Below are positions 33,046-49,700 of a DNA stretch of 64,000 bases, piece after piece. Source of the stretch: Membranipora membranacea (Eukaryota; Bryozoa; Gymnolaemata; Cheilostomatida; Membraniporidae); contig OU612068.1 of assembly GCA_914767715.1 (NCBI GenBank), forward strand, positions 744,001-808,000, in the 5' to 3' direction. The position numbers and the translations under genes were made by a program. Under the pieces are notes generated by a model. The model saw only the letters and a program-made list of their open reading frames with translations. It made no database searches and was not told the DNA's origin. The stretch's first letter is position 1. Each line of letters begins with the position of its first letter.

Positions 33046-34746
33046 GGTGAGACTTTTCTGGTATAATATTCAAAATTATTTCTCACAGAACATGATTTGG
33101 AATCCCAGTTGTCGATAAAGCTGTTGAAAGCGGAGGAGTGCCGTGCAGTGGGCGCTAAGAGTAATCCCAAATCTTAATTGAGCACCACACGGCTCCTCGA
33201 ATGGGTCCTTGAAACACAGATTTCAAGTTAGACCATTGGTCAGCTGAGGGATTACTCTCTATTGTGAACCTAATGAACCACACTAATGAATTTAATCCCA
33301 GAATAACCAAGTGGAATTTGTATCAATATTTTCTTCATTAATTCAATTATATTTTCTGAATAGGTAGAGCAATATTAGAATCAGAGGTGTGATGGCAATA
33401 TCTGTTTATAAAGGTCGATAACATCAACTGGGAGGAAAATCTGTGACTTTTATCGTCGTTTCTTAACTTCCCACCAGACAAATCAACAATTATCAACTCG
33501 ATCCAATTCAAGATACAATGTCTAGAGTCTAAATTCAATTTTACTGATAATAACCAGACAAAGGTTACCATACGTACGCACCTTTGTAGGATACAAGGCC
33601 TGAGTATGAAGATGATTATAGTCAAGAAAAGCTCCATGAATTCATCTCGTAAGCTTGTTAGTCTGCAGCTGATCAGAAACTATGACTTTTATAAATGATA
33701 CCCAAGTCCAGAAGCAACTTGGTAACGATGCAAAAAGTCAAAAAGGGTGACTGGACAACATTTCAAGAAATCTGACAGGGGATCTATCTGAGAAGAATTT
33801 CAGATTTATTTGACAAAGGCGTGAAATGATAACCTTTGCCAAGTGATTCTGTGTATCACTAGCTATTCTCAATATTCCATGGCGAATAATGATTGTGTGA
33901 CAATATCACAACAAATAGAATAACCCCTCTTACAAACAGTGCTTTACACTCCTTGAAATTTGAAACAAGCTAATGAAATTTAATTGAAATAGAACTTCTG
34001 ATACATAAAGCTCAATCATGTAAGATTTTCACAATTAGTTGTTAGCAAACTTTGACTGGGCAAAAACACAAGAGCTGTTATTGTGGCTAATATTATTGGT
34101 AACAGAATTTAAAACAAAACACATGAAAACAATCCAATCAAACATGAAAGGTTTTTCATTTTCATTTCATTTACGTAATGAAAACATTACTACACAGCGT
34201 TACTATTCATAGATTTTACATGTAAAACTTAATCAAACTTATAAGAGGTTGAGTGCAATAAATCATAGACCATGTAAGTCGGTCTGGTTCATATCAATAG
34301 AGTAAAGCAAAAGAGCATGTCAGCAGACCAGAAAATCCACATCGACTCATAAGGATCAGCGAGCAATATGTCCACCTGCTGAGAAGTCCGAGCAGCACTT
34401 TTATTTTACCGCTGACTTTATTCGACAATAATAAAGCATTGATTACAGAGCTTGGACAGAAAAAAAGATCTTGAAAGAGTATGTGGACGGTTTGTGAGAT
34501 CGGAATGGAGAAAAACTCAAAACTCAGTGGAGCGTATTGCCCGTTCCACGTAAACATGTAATACTAAGTGGTATATTAGAATACCAAATATGATATCACA
34601 GCATAAAATAGACGCGTAAAAAGCTCTATTTTCCAGAGTTCTGGGATCATAAAAACCTTTTGAGAGTTTATAAAACTCCAAAAAACTGTTGTGTGATGAA
34701 AACAAGCAGTAAGAGATAACCATACCTTATTTATGTACACAATCAC
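33046..34746. other. Spacer between the LRRC74-like gene and TEX9
   Basis: About 1.7 kb with no exon seen. Both flanking genes are on the minus strand, so it holds the TEX9 3' UTR on its right side and the LRRC74-like promoter on its left. A possible AATAAA (minus strand) lies near 34419-34424. Confidence 0.4.
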
Positions 34747-39474
<4,728 letters not shown>

Positions 39475-40059
39475 AGCTTAGCCTTGTAGAGATTATCTGA
39501 TAAAAAATAACATGACTACAAATAGCTTCATGGTTGCTCCATTACATGTCGAATTAGCATTAGGCCTAGAGACGACTCTGCGTAAAGAAGAGCTCTACGT
39601 GACTTAAGAATTTATATATTATTACTCTGAATGTATCATGGAGTTAATTGTCATATAAAACAATATTATGTAAAACAAGTTTGTTCCCTGTGGTGGCGGG
39701 GAGATATGTAAACAAGTTCTGTATCAAGGTCAGGAGTGAAAGTAGAAGTCGTGAAGTAGAAGGGTAAAGTAAAAGTATTTTACTCCTTGTGATCAAGGCA
39801 TCCGGTCCAGACACCTGACTTTTGCAATATACCAATCCGCCACCAGAGAGGACAAATTTGTTCCACGCATTACACAGTTTGATGATTATTTTGCTAGCAT
39901 GTTATTCTGGCTCCTCTCCATATACATGTAGCCAAAATTAGTTGTTGAATCCCCCTACTATCTTCTCTGTAGAGTTTTCAAATAAGCCAAGTTTTTCCAG
40001 TGCTGCTGGTTCACACAGATAGCCATGGGACTACTGCATTCCGTAAGTTTGGACTTAGT
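39475..40059. other. TEX9 upstream region
   Basis: About 0.6 kb between the TEX9 ATG and the 3' end of the decayed LINE. No exon or clear promoter element recognised. Confidence 0.35.
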
Positions 40060-43000
40060 TAGGTACTTACTTGATACTTGCCGACGTAATCTCCACTTCT
40101 TAGTGTAGAAGGTTCTGGAAATGTGGCAGCTCATGGTCCGTTAGCGTTCCGAGATTCAATTGCCAGAAAACCAGGTGAGGGACGGGGGCTAACCAGGGGG
40201 CAGAGATGTCTGCTTTGGGGATCCAGTTGGTTCCAAGAGCGGCTGGTGTTGATGTAGAACGAGTTCATGTGGGACTTGGTAATGTGATGGTCCACTCGGT
40301 ACTGTTGGTTGTGGCGGCGTGCGCTGGTTAGTCGATCAGTCATAAGGACATAGTTGTTGATGTGAGTGTTCACCTCCTGGAAGTGCATGGCTCTAAACAG
40401 GTAGAGACACCTGTGGCTTCGTCGGTCCTCGAGCTTCTCCCAGTCCAGTTTCTGAAGGATACTGGTAGTTGAGGCATGGCTGGTTCGGGATATGTTGAAC
40501 ACAGCATGGGCTGATCTTCTCTGTACTGCTTCAACTTTGGTGGCAAGTGTCTTCGGGAGAGGATCCCAGGCACTAGATGCATATTCGAGGACTGGACGCA
40601 CTAGTTGTTTGTAGGCTTTCACACAAAGGTTGGTGGACTGTGGCGGTATGGTTCTCTTTATGAAGCCTAGTGTTGTAGAGGCTTTGCTGGTAATGTACTC
40701 AATATGAGAGTTCCATTTCAGATCTTCTTGTAATTTTACTCCTAGCTATTTGATGGTGTCAACCTTGGGGATGACTTCCTGGTGTAGTTGGTAGGAGGGG
40801 GGCTCTGTCTTTTTGCGTTTTCTACTGAAACGGACAAACTCACATTTGGAGGGGTGGAACTCCATGTTCCAGTCGAGTTCCCATTTCTCCAGCTTGCGCA
40901 GATCTTCCTTGAGCTGGTGTGACTTATCAGCCGTGGCATATATGATTGTGTCATCTGCGAAGAGTCCCACGTGGGATGTAACAGAGCTAGGAAGATCGTT
41001 TATGTAAAGCAGGAAGAGGGATAGGCCAATGACAGAGCCCTGTGGTACACCAGAGGTCACAGCACATAGATCAGATGAGACTACTTGCAATGTGACAGCT
41101 TGGGTTCGGTTTCTGAGGAAGGATGCAGTCCAGTTAGTGATTTGGTCGCTTGTACCAGCTGATTTCATCTTCTGGAGGAGTTTTGGATGGTTTTACCTTA
41201 TCGAAGGCTTTGCTAAAATCCAGCAGGCATGCATCAACTTCCTTTCCTGCATCAAGATCTTTCGAGATGTCTGATATCAGTTCAACCAGCTGGGTTTCAC
41301 AGCTCAGTTTAGCTCTGAATCCATGTTGTTGAGGGTGAAGCATTTTGTTGCCTTCTATGTACTTCATTATATGGCTGGTGACAATATGTTCCATCAATTT
41401 TCTTGCAATGCATGTCAAGCTGATAGGTCGATAATTTTCTGGTCTGCTTCTGTCTCCCTTCTTGAAGATGGGTGTGACATTCGCATGTCTCCAGTCATCG
41501 GGGACAGAGCAGTACTGAAGTGGCACTTATCTCGTCGGGCCCGGAGGCTTTATTTGGTTTCAGGTTTGTCAGTAATTTCAGGACCCCTTCCCTAGCGATG
41601 GTTAGATGTTTCATGGGAGGGAGGTTTGATTGTTGTCCAGCTTGTGTTTTGGTTGAGTCAGCTGTGGAGAAGACAGACTGAAATTGGCGGTTTAGAGCAT
41701 TGGCGATACCTTTTTTGTCAGTGATGAGGCGGTGTTGGGCCTTGATAGCTGAGATGGTGTTGCTATCACCACGTCTGTGCTTTATATATGTCCAGAATCG
41801 TTTATTAGTACTCTTTGATTCTTTGTCTTGTTCTTCGAGTAGGTTGTGGACATATTGTCGGTGTTCTTTCCGCATCAGATGTTGGACTTCCTTTTTGCAT
41901 TCCTTGTATCTTTGCTCGGTGTTGACTTTGCCACTTCGTTTACTTCTTTTACGCAGATTGTCTCTCTTGGCTATCAGGCTGGTAAGGTAGGGAACGGAGT
42001 CTTTCTTTTTGGCTATTTTTGTTGGTATGTGGTTGTTGCAGGTGTCTCTGATGGCCAGTTTGAGGGTGTTCCAAATTTTATTTGGCTTGTCAACAACTTT
42101 CGCCAAATGTTGTGTGATTTGCTGAAGCTCGTTCCTGAGGCTGGCCCAGTCGGCCTTGCGATAGAGCGGGATCTTACGTGGCTCTTGTCTGATGAAGCAG
42201 GTTTTCTGGGAAAGTTCCACCATTGGGATATCATGATCGCTGACTCCAGGGATAACCAGTGTTTTGTTGATCCTTTGAGGTGTGTTGGTAAGCACGAGGT
42301 CCAGTGTGTTGTTAGGATTGCTCCTGGTTGGCTCCTCGACTAGCTGTTTCAGTTCAAAGTTGTTGACTGATTCGAGGAAGTCGAGATGAAGCTGTGGGTA
42401 GGGACATTTTGGCTTGAGAGAAAGTGAATTCCAATCCCAACCGGGCAGGTTAAAATCACCTCCTAACAGGATGTCGAAGGCTCGATTTTTGGTGATTGAC
42501 CCAATGGATGAGAACAGAGCAGGGAGTGAAGTCTTGTCTGCGACTCTCGGTCTGTAGAAGCTACCAACCAAGAGATCTCTCTGACCCCGACAAGATACTT
42601 TTACCCACAATAGCTCAGCATCCAATTTGATGGCAACAATCGAAGATCGTGTGTTGTCAGCAACGGCTATCAGGACACCCCCTCCAAGGCTGGACTCTTG
42701 GTCTTTCCTATATATGTTGTAGTGAGGCATCTCAAGCTCGTGTTTTGGACTGTTTTATTTAATCATGTTTCGGTGGCGATTATCACGTCTGGCCTGGTAC
42801 TAGAGAGCAGGTGAGACCAGGCTCCCTTCTTCCCAACCAGTGATTGGCAGTTGACATTTATTATTTTCAGAGGTTTCCCCCTAGTCCATGATAGTTTTGG
42901 TTTGGTTGTTGAGGAGGTATGTTTGGGTTCTCCTTCATTTTCAAGGTCAAGAGATGGAATGCTTGATACACTTGAGTTAGTGAGAGAGAAGGCCACACTG

Positions 43001-43330
43001 GTGGGGTTGGCTGTGGCTGAGGTGTCATGAGGTACGCAGTTGTGGCAGGTCTAGTCAGCACTAGAATGGCCAAGCATGCTGCAATCTTTGGAGTTTATGA
43101 TATGACACTCAGCATGATACCAAATTTCACAGATATCACATAGCACAGCAGGCTTTTCCCATGTGACAACTGCATGGCAGGCACCACATAGGTAGAGAGT
43201 GCTGGTCTCCTCAGAGGTGATGCTGTTTTGGTGTTGGCAGTGGTGATTTGAGTTGGAGGGAAGGCCATGTTTTTGGTCGATTTGTTGTAATGCTGGAAAT
43301 GCTGGAAATAGGTCATGCAGTAGTCTTATT
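40060..43330 (-). mobile_element. Decayed APE-type LINE (Jockey/CR1-like) with PHD-finger ORF1
   Basis: Minus strand. The 5' region (about 43220-43050) encodes a PHD-type finger: CGACHAV, then CDICEIWYHAEC, ending in a stop near 43050. The apurinic-type endonuclease follows (NVNCQSLVGKKGAW, GSFYRPR, GGDFNLPGWDW, GVSDHD), then RT (FKKGDRSRPENYRPISL, LLDFSKAFDKV, SGVPQGSVIG, GLFADDTIIYA) and a C-terminal tail (LVRPVLEYASSAWDP). The frame is broken: an in-frame TGA after the ATET motif near 42766, then shifts near 42730, 41500, 41150 and 40700. The element is therefore dead, and its boundaries are approximate. ORF1 PHD fingers occur in some CR1-group elements; the family call is inference. Confidence 0.85.
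41495..42730 (-). pseudogene. LINE endonuclease and start of RT (broken ORF2)
   Basis: This is the largest intact block of the LINE, 411 codons, carrying most of the AP endonuclease and the linker to RT. It opens at MPHYNIYRKDQ after a lost frame. Its N-terminal endonuclease motif (NVNCQSL...IIATET) lies in another frame at 42996-42763. It ends at GPDEISATSVLL where a frameshift moves RT into the 41526-41134 frame, followed by a further shift to 41168-40746, which carries FADD. Confidence 0.8.
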
Positions 43331-43482
43331 CATTTAACAATTCTCAAAATAAAAATGTCACAAGACTATTTTGGCAGAATTGAAAATTCAACCAAGGAGG
43401 TAAACTCCTTGATTAATTCACCCCCCCCCCCCAAATGTTACATTTATTTATGCTCACAACAGTTCATTATTCATTTTTGCAG

Positions 43483-43622
43483 GCGGAGTCAGTGGCATTC
43501 AGTTAAGAGCCGAGTACATTCACAGATATGCTCGTCCTCCAAAAGGTCAACACTCACCTCAAATTAGCAAGAAACTATCTGTGACTGCAGGGAGAATGGT
43601 GACTGTAGTGAAAGATAGCTGG
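43483..43622 (+). CDS. Orphan coding exon, family unknown
   Basis: A strong acceptor (TTTTTGCAG) and donor (TGG then GTATGT) enclose 46 codons entering in phase 1 and leaving in phase 0. Peptides include GVSGIQLRAEYIHRYARPP and KKLSVTAGRMVTVVKDSW. The composition and both splice sites suggest a real exon. No partner exon was found within the window, and the decayed LINE lies directly upstream, so neighbouring exons may be distant or the gene interrupted. I do not recognise the protein. Confidence 0.45.
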
Positions 43623-43850
43623 GTATGTCAAAATGAATGTTCATTTAAAATTGTTAGTCCTAAATTATAGCCAGCATGCATTTTATCTATAAATTACAAG
43701 TTTAAATATAGTCTCCTGCATCTATTACTTTTCAACTGAATATTTTGTTTATCAGTGTTGTGAACAACTTCTGTAATGTGTCATTTCGAGCAACCGCATA
43801 TGCTGGGAGTTGTTGATCCCTGGGAGCCGCTCACTCCATTGTGTTATAAC

Positions 43851-43880
43851 CAGAGACTATAGATATATCTATAGTCTCTG
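43851..43880. mobile_element. Micro-foldback element CAGAGACTATAG, copy 1
   Basis: A perfect 30-bp palindrome (CAGAGACTATAGATA and its inverse) is flanked by TTATAAC at 43844-43850 and 43881-43887. See the family finding. Confidence 0.7.
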
Positions 43881-44396
43881 TTATAACTGTAAAATGGCAT
43901 TTTTGGTTTCCTAAATGTAACCACATTGACATTTTGATCAGATGAGATATTCCCTTTCAATCCAAGATAAGTTGCCTAGCAATTAATTGATGATTTGTAA
44001 TTAATGTATTTTTGCCACATCATGTAAACTGTCAGTTGAGTTCGTGGAATAGAGAAGAATAGAAGCATTAACAACAGCTCGCTCTTTTCCATTATTTCCA
44101 TCTCACCATCTTATGACCCAACTCACTGGCACTCTTTCACGCTAACTATAAGATCTTAGAACTCAGCTTGACATATAATGCAATACAAGAAGAGCACTTC
44201 GGCACTAGAATAAACACCCCAACCCACAGCTATCTAGATACACGCTAATTTCCTTATAACAATTGGTCACGCCTGTAGCGTGACTAGTGCATTGGGACCA
44301 ATTGCAAATGCAGGCAAATGGACCAAACTTGCGGTTGATTGAACGTAATTTAGCAGCTGGTGCTGTATTTCATCATTAAAAAAAATATGGTTGAAC

Positions 44397-44425
44397 CAGA
44401 GACTATGGATTATCTATAGTCTCTG
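44397..44425. mobile_element. Micro-foldback element CAGAGACTATGG, copy 2
   Basis: A 29-bp near-perfect palindrome (CAGAGACTATGGA / TCTATAGTCTCTG) is flanked by GTTGAAC on the left and GTTAAAC on the right, 6 of 7 matching. Confidence 0.6.
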
Positions 44426-45406
44426 GTTAAACTACATAGGATTGGATGCATCATTAGGCTTGATTCAATGTTTTACCATCTCTATCTATCGCATGTTTTG
44501 AAACGCCTCTCTTGCAGCATAATTTGATTTAGATGTATAAATGTCTCTTTTATCTAATTTAACTGGCTCCTATGTCTTTGCTGCTGCTTCCAGGTACTGA
44601 TTTTAACAAATTTAAGAAAATACCGATCAACATCAACAATAAAAACAATAAAACAAACAATACAAATTAGATGTAAACTATCAAAGCACCAAAGCAAGTC
44701 TTTATGTGTCAGAGTTGACGTGTCTGATCCAACATGGAGGTTGCATCATCATAACAAAAAAACACGACAGGGTACTGCAACCGCAACCGTAACTGCTCTG
44801 TATTCTCACTGCTCAGATGATTGTTTAGCAACACTAGTCACGCCTACATTGACAGGCTGGGGTTTATCATTTTACAGCAGAGTAAGGATTTTACTTCGTT
44901 GTGGGCACATTCCTTATAATGATTACGTGTTCAGCATGTATAGAGCAGTGAGTGGGACAATAGTTATTAAATCATATCAGCCTGAATAGAAGTACATTTA
45001 GTGGTTACACAACTAATCATGACAACAGCCTTATCTGTGTATGTGCAGGGGTCAGTGAATGGTACAAGATTTAGTATATTACGGTCTGATCCATGAACTG
45101 CCAACATCATAAACAAACATGCTGCATGCACACTGTACTTGTAGTGATCGCAATGACCAGGCAAGCTGAGGTATAGGATCTGTGTGCTTAGTTAAGTAAA
45201 CATATTTATTCTTAAAAGTGTTTCTATCAGGTCATAGTGTGCATGAGCAAAGGTTCACTGTTGACAGCAACACATCTAGATAGCGCTGTAACTCTAGTCC
45301 TAACAGAAAGGAACAACTTTACATCATTCTAGGATAACTCGCTTCAGGTAAGTTGTTCCTCCTTTATAGCTGTAATCATAGATAGAGTTATTATACTAGG
45401 AGTAGA

Positions 45407-45590
45407 AGATGGCTCAGTTGGTTAGAGCACCGATCCCTTAGCATGCAAATGTTGATGGTCGTGGGTTTGAATCCCACTGCAGTCAATTGACGACTAGGGT
45501 ATGGTTTGCCCCCAGGTGTGCTCCCACCTGCCTGCAAACAGAGAACAACCTGTGACGTGTGATAAGACACTAAATTTAAAAAATAATTAA
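45407..45590 (+). mobile_element. tRNA-derived SINE
   Basis: The head has pol III boxes: A box TGGCTCAGTTGGTTAGAGC and B box GGGTTTGAATCCCACT. A body of about 100 bp and an A/T-rich tail (near 45575-45590) follow. The acceptor stem does not pair, so it is not a functional tRNA. The right end and target duplication were not resolved. Confidence 0.75.
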
Positions 45591-45602
45591 ATCAACTATA
45601 CT

Positions 45603-45716
45603 ATGGCTATAATGCGCAAGGCTTTGGATGCCGGAAAGCGGAAAGAGTTTAGAGGCTCGGACATTGATGAGTTTATTTCCCTGCTGCTTGTAGCGGGTAA
45701 TAGCAAGAGTTATTAA
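45603..45716 (+). other. Short open frame of uncertain status
   Basis: A 37-codon frame, MAIMRKALDAGKRKEFRGSD then DEFISLLLVAGNSKSY, lies just after the SINE. Its pattern faintly recalls the start of piggyBac-type transposases, but it is too short to assign. It may be a transposon remnant. Confidence 0.2.
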
Positions 45717-46271
45717 ATATATACTATATATATTATAGGCCATAATAACTGTGCTCGGATGATCAACTTGATTATTGGCAACAATAGTTCCTTCGATCAT
45801 TGTTATTATTGATGAAAAGATTGTAGGCTAGGTACAGTATTAAAATGTGAAATGCATGTTTCGATTATTACTGAGTAGTGCGTACCTTATAATAGTCATT
45901 AATTTTAGTTCAGATAAGATCATTGAGATTGGTTGAAAGCACTCAGTAGTGATTCAGTAGGCATTCAAAACCTCTCATTTTCATATGCTATCTATATTGT
46001 TGCTGATGGATGTGTTTTATCTGCCGAAATTGAGACGTTCGTTGTGAATAACTCAAAATTTTGTCCATTGGGGGTGGGGGGAAGTCTGGGGGCTCAGACT
46101 AAGGTTATCCTTTTCTGCTTTTTCCAAGTAGGAGGACAACTCCTATCCCAATCACAGCAGAGAGTTTGGGACATAGGGGCAGGGAGTTTGTTCCAGCTCA
46201 GTGATTATTAAAACCGGGGGTTTGAGTGATCCTGGCAAATTTAGTGACTAAGCAAAAATGCTTGTAGTCGA

Positions 46272-46373
46272 ATGATCCTTGCAAATACTCTGTTTATGTG
46301 ATCCTTGCAAATATTCTGTTTATGTGATCCTTACAAATACTCTGTTTATGTGATCCTTGCGATGTTTGGGTGA
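46272..46373. repeat. 26-bp tandem repeat, about four copies
   Basis: TGATCCTTGCAAATACTCTG followed by TTTATG is repeated three times, plus a partial copy ending in TGCGATG. It lies about 370 bp before the P450 start codon. No function seen. Confidence 0.75.
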
Positions 46374-46741
46374 TAAGGTAATCCTTGCAGTTATTATATG
46401 ATCTAAGTAATATATCCTAAGCAGATATCTGCGCATTTAAATAGAGGTAATGGTTCAGATAAGGGATTGTTTATGGTGTTTTTCCGTGTATACATTGAAC
46501 TTAATTGTATATTATGGTATTTAACTAAAACCGCTGTGACTGGTAAATTTAGCGTTATTCGGGTTCGAACCCGATCCGAGGTTGAATTTGTGGACCGATC
46601 CGAGATTGCCTAACCCTGATCGGTTCCACTCCCTAACAGCGGCTTCACCTTTTGTTTTCAAAGTGCCAGTTATTCAGCTGTCATAATTTGATAAAGCTAT
46701 TGTATCAAATAAAACAAAGCACTTCTTTTACAGACTTCAGA

Positions 46742-49700
46742 ATGATAGAGTTTTCCAAGTTCATTCCACCACTGGATTATCCTTTAGAAGTTATCCAATC
46801 TCTCAGGTGAGGGTTAGCAATTACCACCTTATATAACGGACGCATCGATACAATCAGAGGTGCCTGGTGCTTTTGAGCTGTCAAGAAGAGAGTTGTCATC
46901 AAAGCTTGTCAAGACATGCTAAATCAGAGTCTGTTATACAATCTACTGTCTCTGTCTCTAAAACAATAACGAGATATTTCTTCAGAAATTCGGATGGTTT
47001 GCTCAATTTCAGATCTGCTGTAATATTCAGCTCAGTATCAATCACCAGTGTATATATTATTTGAGTTCAACCTTGGGTCTCTTCCCTCTTCCCATTTACC
47101 AAAAAAAGTGCCATTTAGATTTTGTTTTACTGGTTTCCTAGTGGACTACAATTCATCGCTGCTGAGTTTACTGACCACTGATCACTGCTTTGCTCCTGGG
47201 AACAAAAGAAACATTAATGTGTTTCGGCACCCAAACAAACCCAACTACACTACAGGCACCACCTCAAGTCATCTCCTGGATAGTCGCATTTCTGAACCAA
47301 GTCATTCAGCAGCAATACTTGATTAATTATAGACTTTGGAAAGCCATCTTACTGCAGATTGCAATTACAACTGTTTGTCATGTTTATCTAAATAGGTCTG
47401 AACATAATGATAAGTTCAATCATTCTATTTCAGAGAGAGATTATTTGACCTACCCACATCATTGAAGCAAGCCGATAAGACTACACTGGCCCTCGGCTCA
47501 GCGTCCCTAATATGTCTCTTAATATGGCTCAACTCTGGGAAGAGGCGCAATCTACCTCCAGGACCAAAGGGTTGGCCTATACTGGGTGTCTTACCAGATT
47601 TTGGTGAGTAGTCAATCAGTCCTGAGATCATTGCTTGAAGTTGTAACTTTCAATGCACCCTTGTATCTAAATTGTGAACAAAAATTGTTTACGCAATTTC
47701 AGTACAAAGACATACTCGATTGCAATATTTATTGTGAAATCTTAAAACACAGAAGTGACAAAACAAAAACAAGAAAAAGTTGAGTGCTAAACACAGCTTG
47801 AGCAACCTTGTGATTTCTCTTTAGATTGGTGGGATTTTGGGGTTTGTGTACTCAAGCTGGTTTTCAGGGGCTAGGGAATTCGGAGTTGTCTGTTCATTAA
47901 CTTAAAGCTGAAATGGATGTGAGATGCAAATAATTAGATTGCGAAAATGCTACAAGGAAGAAAAGAAACTCAATTTTGAAGTTGTCGTCATCAACCATAC
48001 CGGATACAAATTGTCAAGTCATCTCTTTTCCGCAGAGCCAAACACAGAAAAAAAAGACATAATGTAAAGCTCTGGTTCCACACGTCGTACTATCCATAGG
48101 ATTGGGGATTGGGGATTGGGCAAGGTGCTACACACACCTATTTATAGCTAGGCCTATTCCTTTCAAAAACAATACAATTTGGGTCTGCTTTGCCTTTGTT
48201 CAACTTGAATGAATTAAACCAATCACTATTAAGTAAATTAATTTAGCCCCGCCTCTTTCACAAATAACAAAGGAATAGCTGGGCTACGGCTATGGATAGA
48301 ACCAACATGTTTGTTAGCCCATCTGAGGCATCTGGCAGAGCTAACCTAGCTATCCTATGCATCTGGCAGAGCTAAAGATGCCCCAATCCTGTGGAAAATA
48401 CGGCGTGTGTAGCCACAACTTAAGGCTAGCAAGCTCTTTTCGATTCTAGTTACTTGTTGACTTATGACTGATTAATGCTACTCACATTCTCCACCCTCTA
48501 GGTAAGTCACTTGCAGACGGAACTCAGTTGGAATATTTAGCATCTCTCAATGATCAGCACGGACGAATTATGTCTTTCAAGGCTGGTGTACAAACTTTCA
48601 TCTGGATAACTGATGGTAAAGTTATCACAGAGTTGTTCAAAAAGGAACAGTTTGCACTTCGGCCAGTAAACACATTACCAGTGTTAAAAAAGTTAAATGG
48701 TGGCACCCAAAAAGGTATGTGAGATGGGTCTGCTAGCCCATTATCTCAATATCAGATTCAGATTTTTAGACCAATAAATCAATGGTTTGAGGTTGTACAA
48801 TTTTATAATGATTCACTCTTGCAACTGGTCATGACCTAGCCATGTAATGACCTTGTTTTATTTTACCGATACGTGATAGATTAGAGTTATCCTCACATGA
48901 TGAAATAACAGCTGCATGGTGATGAGCACTAAATAATATCTTTGAATGTTTTTCCTTTGACTAAATTACAGGAATCATATTCAGCAATGGGCAGATGAAC
49001 ACAGAAATGCGTCGGTTTGCTTTGTTGGCCTTGAGAGATTTTGGAGTCGGTAAAACCGGACTCGATGAGATCGTACAAACAGAAGCCACAGATCTCACTC
49101 GCTACTTTGAACAGGAAGCTATGAAGAATGGAGGGATTGTATCCAACATAAAACCAAAGTGTCAATCAGCAACGGCCAACGTCATCCACAGTATCCTGTT
49201 TGGATTCAGGTACTTATTCAGATTTCATATATTATTATATGATTGATATATATATATATGATTGATATATTATTATATGATTGTTATATATATATATATA
49301 TTTATATATGATTGATATATTATTATATTATTGTTATATATATATATATATGATTGATATATTATTATTTCTCTGACTGCAATAGATAGAGACGCGCTTA
49401 GTTAATTTATTTCACATGAAATTGTATGCATACGATTTCATGTGTTGGAGAGGAGAGGAGAGGAGAGGAGTCCCTTACACTTGTTATGTAGGCATGGGTA
49501 GGTCAAGGTTCACCAATCTGCTGACCTTATCAGTATGATGACTGGACTTGCTGTTCTGATTTTCAGGAAGGACTATGATGATCCTGGATGGGCGTCTATA
49601 CTGAATGCCCTTTTAATGTTCTTTGAGATAAATCCTCTTGGCTTCCCTGAAAACTTTTTACCTATACTCAAATATCTGCCTCCATTCTTCTCAGGGGGAA

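Larger units (their letters stand above)
43623..45406. other. Gene-poor spacer with two short palindromic insertions
   Basis: It contains the micro-palindromes at 43851-43880 and 44397-44425. A plus-strand frame at 44720-44989 lacks recognisable motifs and splice context and is not called as a gene. Confidence 0.4.

Noticed and set aside
42013-42343. Plus-strand frames across the LINE
   Set aside because: Antisense shadows of the minus-strand endonuclease region.
45407-45480. True tRNA gene
   Set aside because: A and B boxes are present but the acceptor and anticodon stems do not pair, and a longer SINE body follows.
46558-46575. Palindromic CGGGTTCGAACCCG as a tRNA B box
   Set aside because: No A box at the proper distance and no tRNA stems. 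It may be a relic, but nothing more can be supported.
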